Of a stretch of DNA of 14,220 bases, positions 13,761 to 14,220 are shown one piece after another. Every line of letters begins with the position of its first letter. The stretch's first letter is position 1. The position numbers were made by a program, and so were the translations under genes. The stretch is from positions 1 to 14,220 of the forward strand of contig PWND01000175.1 of NCBI GenBank assembly GCA_003557965.1, read 5' to 3'. The notes under the pieces are model-generated. The model had not been told where the DNA came from, did no database searches, and saw nothing but the letters and a program-made list of their open reading frames with translations. This DNA is from Bacteroidales bacterium (GTDB taxonomy: Bacteria; Bacteroidota; Bacteroidia; Bacteroidales; UBA7960).

Positions 13761-14220
13761 ATGAAAAAATTTACAAAAATTACAACTTTTATAGTTGCAT
13801 TTATGATGATGCTCTTTAGCTTTAATAGCTGGGGGCAGTATACAGGTACAGGAACGTTTACTAAAATTACCAGCATTGACGATCTTGATGATGGGTTTTA
13901 TGTAATAGCTGAGCTTAATGAAGATTTTGCTATGGATGTTGACAATGACGGATCATTTTTCAAGCATACGGCAATTAATCCTGATTCTGACGAGATTACT
14001 AATCCAGCAAATAATATTGTTTGGAAAATTGAATCAGATGGAGCAGGCTATACAATATCCAATATTGATGGCGCAACAGTTACTTATGTTTCTTATAGCG
14101 GTTCAAGTAATGCTGCTTATGCCGTTGAAAACCCGGCTTCTATTAGTGATAATGAGAGATGGACAATTGAATATAATGATAGATTTGAGGTAACAAATGT
14201 TGCTGTTGATGACAGGGAGC
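13761..14220 (+). CDS. Secreted protein, N-terminal part (runs off the window)
   Basis: The frame opens at ATG 13761 (MKKFTKITTFIVAFMMMLF) and stays open for 153 codons to the window end. A signal peptide spans residues 1-26, with likely cleavage near NSWGQ-Y, as in many Bacteroidota exported proteins. The mature part starts FTKITSIDDLDDGFYVIAE and continues with NNIVWKIESDG, YTISNIDG, TYVSYSGSSNAAY, NERWTIEY and FEVTNVAV. From memory, this style of beta-sandwich module (KITSxxDLxxGxYVI ... VSYxGSSN ... RWxIxY ... NVAV) is found in large Bacteroidota surface proteins, often with a type IX secretion C-terminal sorting domain. That end lies outside the window, so the substrate, size and sorting cannot be told. 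Acidic residues are frequent. No SD sequence precedes the ATG, only an A-rich stretch. It is set apart from ppiD by its own promoter and long leader. Confidence 0.85.
   Translation, partial: MKKFTKITTFIVAFMMMLFSFNSWGQYTGTGTFTKITSIDDLDDGFYVIAELNEDFAMDVDNDGSFFKHTAINPDSDEITNPANNIVWKIESDGAGYTISNIDGATVTYVSYSGSSNAAYAVENPASISDNERWTIEYNDRFEVTNVAVDDRE

Noticed and set aside
13918..14193. 91-codon reading frame near the window end
   Set aside because: It is an out-of-frame shadow of the signal-peptide protein that starts at 13761 and is open to the window edge.

Overview
The window reads as a stretch of a low-GC Bacteroidota chromosome, probably Bacteroidales or a near relative. Four things point there: (i) the FtsZ C-terminal tail NNSFLHDNVD; (ii) repeated upstream copies of the Bacteroidota -7 promoter element TAnnTTTG instead of a sigma70-type TATAAT; (iii) near absence of Shine-Dalgarno sequences; (iv) the gene content: a FISUMP-domain lipoprotein, a lipoprotein-type LptC, a Bacteroidota-type PpiD and a FadL-like barrel. 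It looks like core chromosome. I found no insertion sequence, phage gene, CRISPR array or toxin/defence module.

Layout. Positions 2-1333 hold the end of ftsZ (5' end outside the window). Next come an FKBP-like lipoprotein (1524-2006), a small charged helical protein (2084-2395), an RsuA/RluB-type rRNA pseudouridine synthase (2524-3381) and a small two-helix membrane protein (3588-3998). A 463-bp non-coding gap with one strong hairpin leads to a FISUMP-domain lipoprotein gene. That gene is intact from 4462 to 5268 except for one in-frame TGA where the family has tryptophan. It converges on a minus-strand tRNA-Phe, and the two share a symmetric terminator hairpin. The gap between the tRNA and coaX carries both outward promoters and two perfect palindromes.

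From 5682 to 13459 all genes point the same way: coaX, a FadL-like outer-membrane barrel, a secreted TPR protein, lptC, a CNNM/CorC-family membrane protein and ppiD. coaX overlaps the barrel gene, and the TPR gene touches or overlaps lptC. Promoter-like elements before corC, before ppiD and possibly before the TPR gene suggest several transcripts. CoaX makes a CoA precursor. LptC carries LPS to the outer membrane, and PpiD assists exported proteins. The barrel and TPR proteins are uncharacterised, and their position suggests an envelope role. I recall this order as recurring in Bacteroidota, which would make it a conserved neighbourhood, but that was not checked here.

The window ends in the start of a secreted protein (13761 onward). 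It is preceded by a leader of about 230 nt with an operator-like dyad and a well-formed hairpin. No clearly new multi-gene system is visible. The items most worth a second look are the single TGA in the FISUMP gene, the structured leader at 13497-13760, the altered AGT motif in CoaX and the palindromes between tRNA-Phe and coaX.
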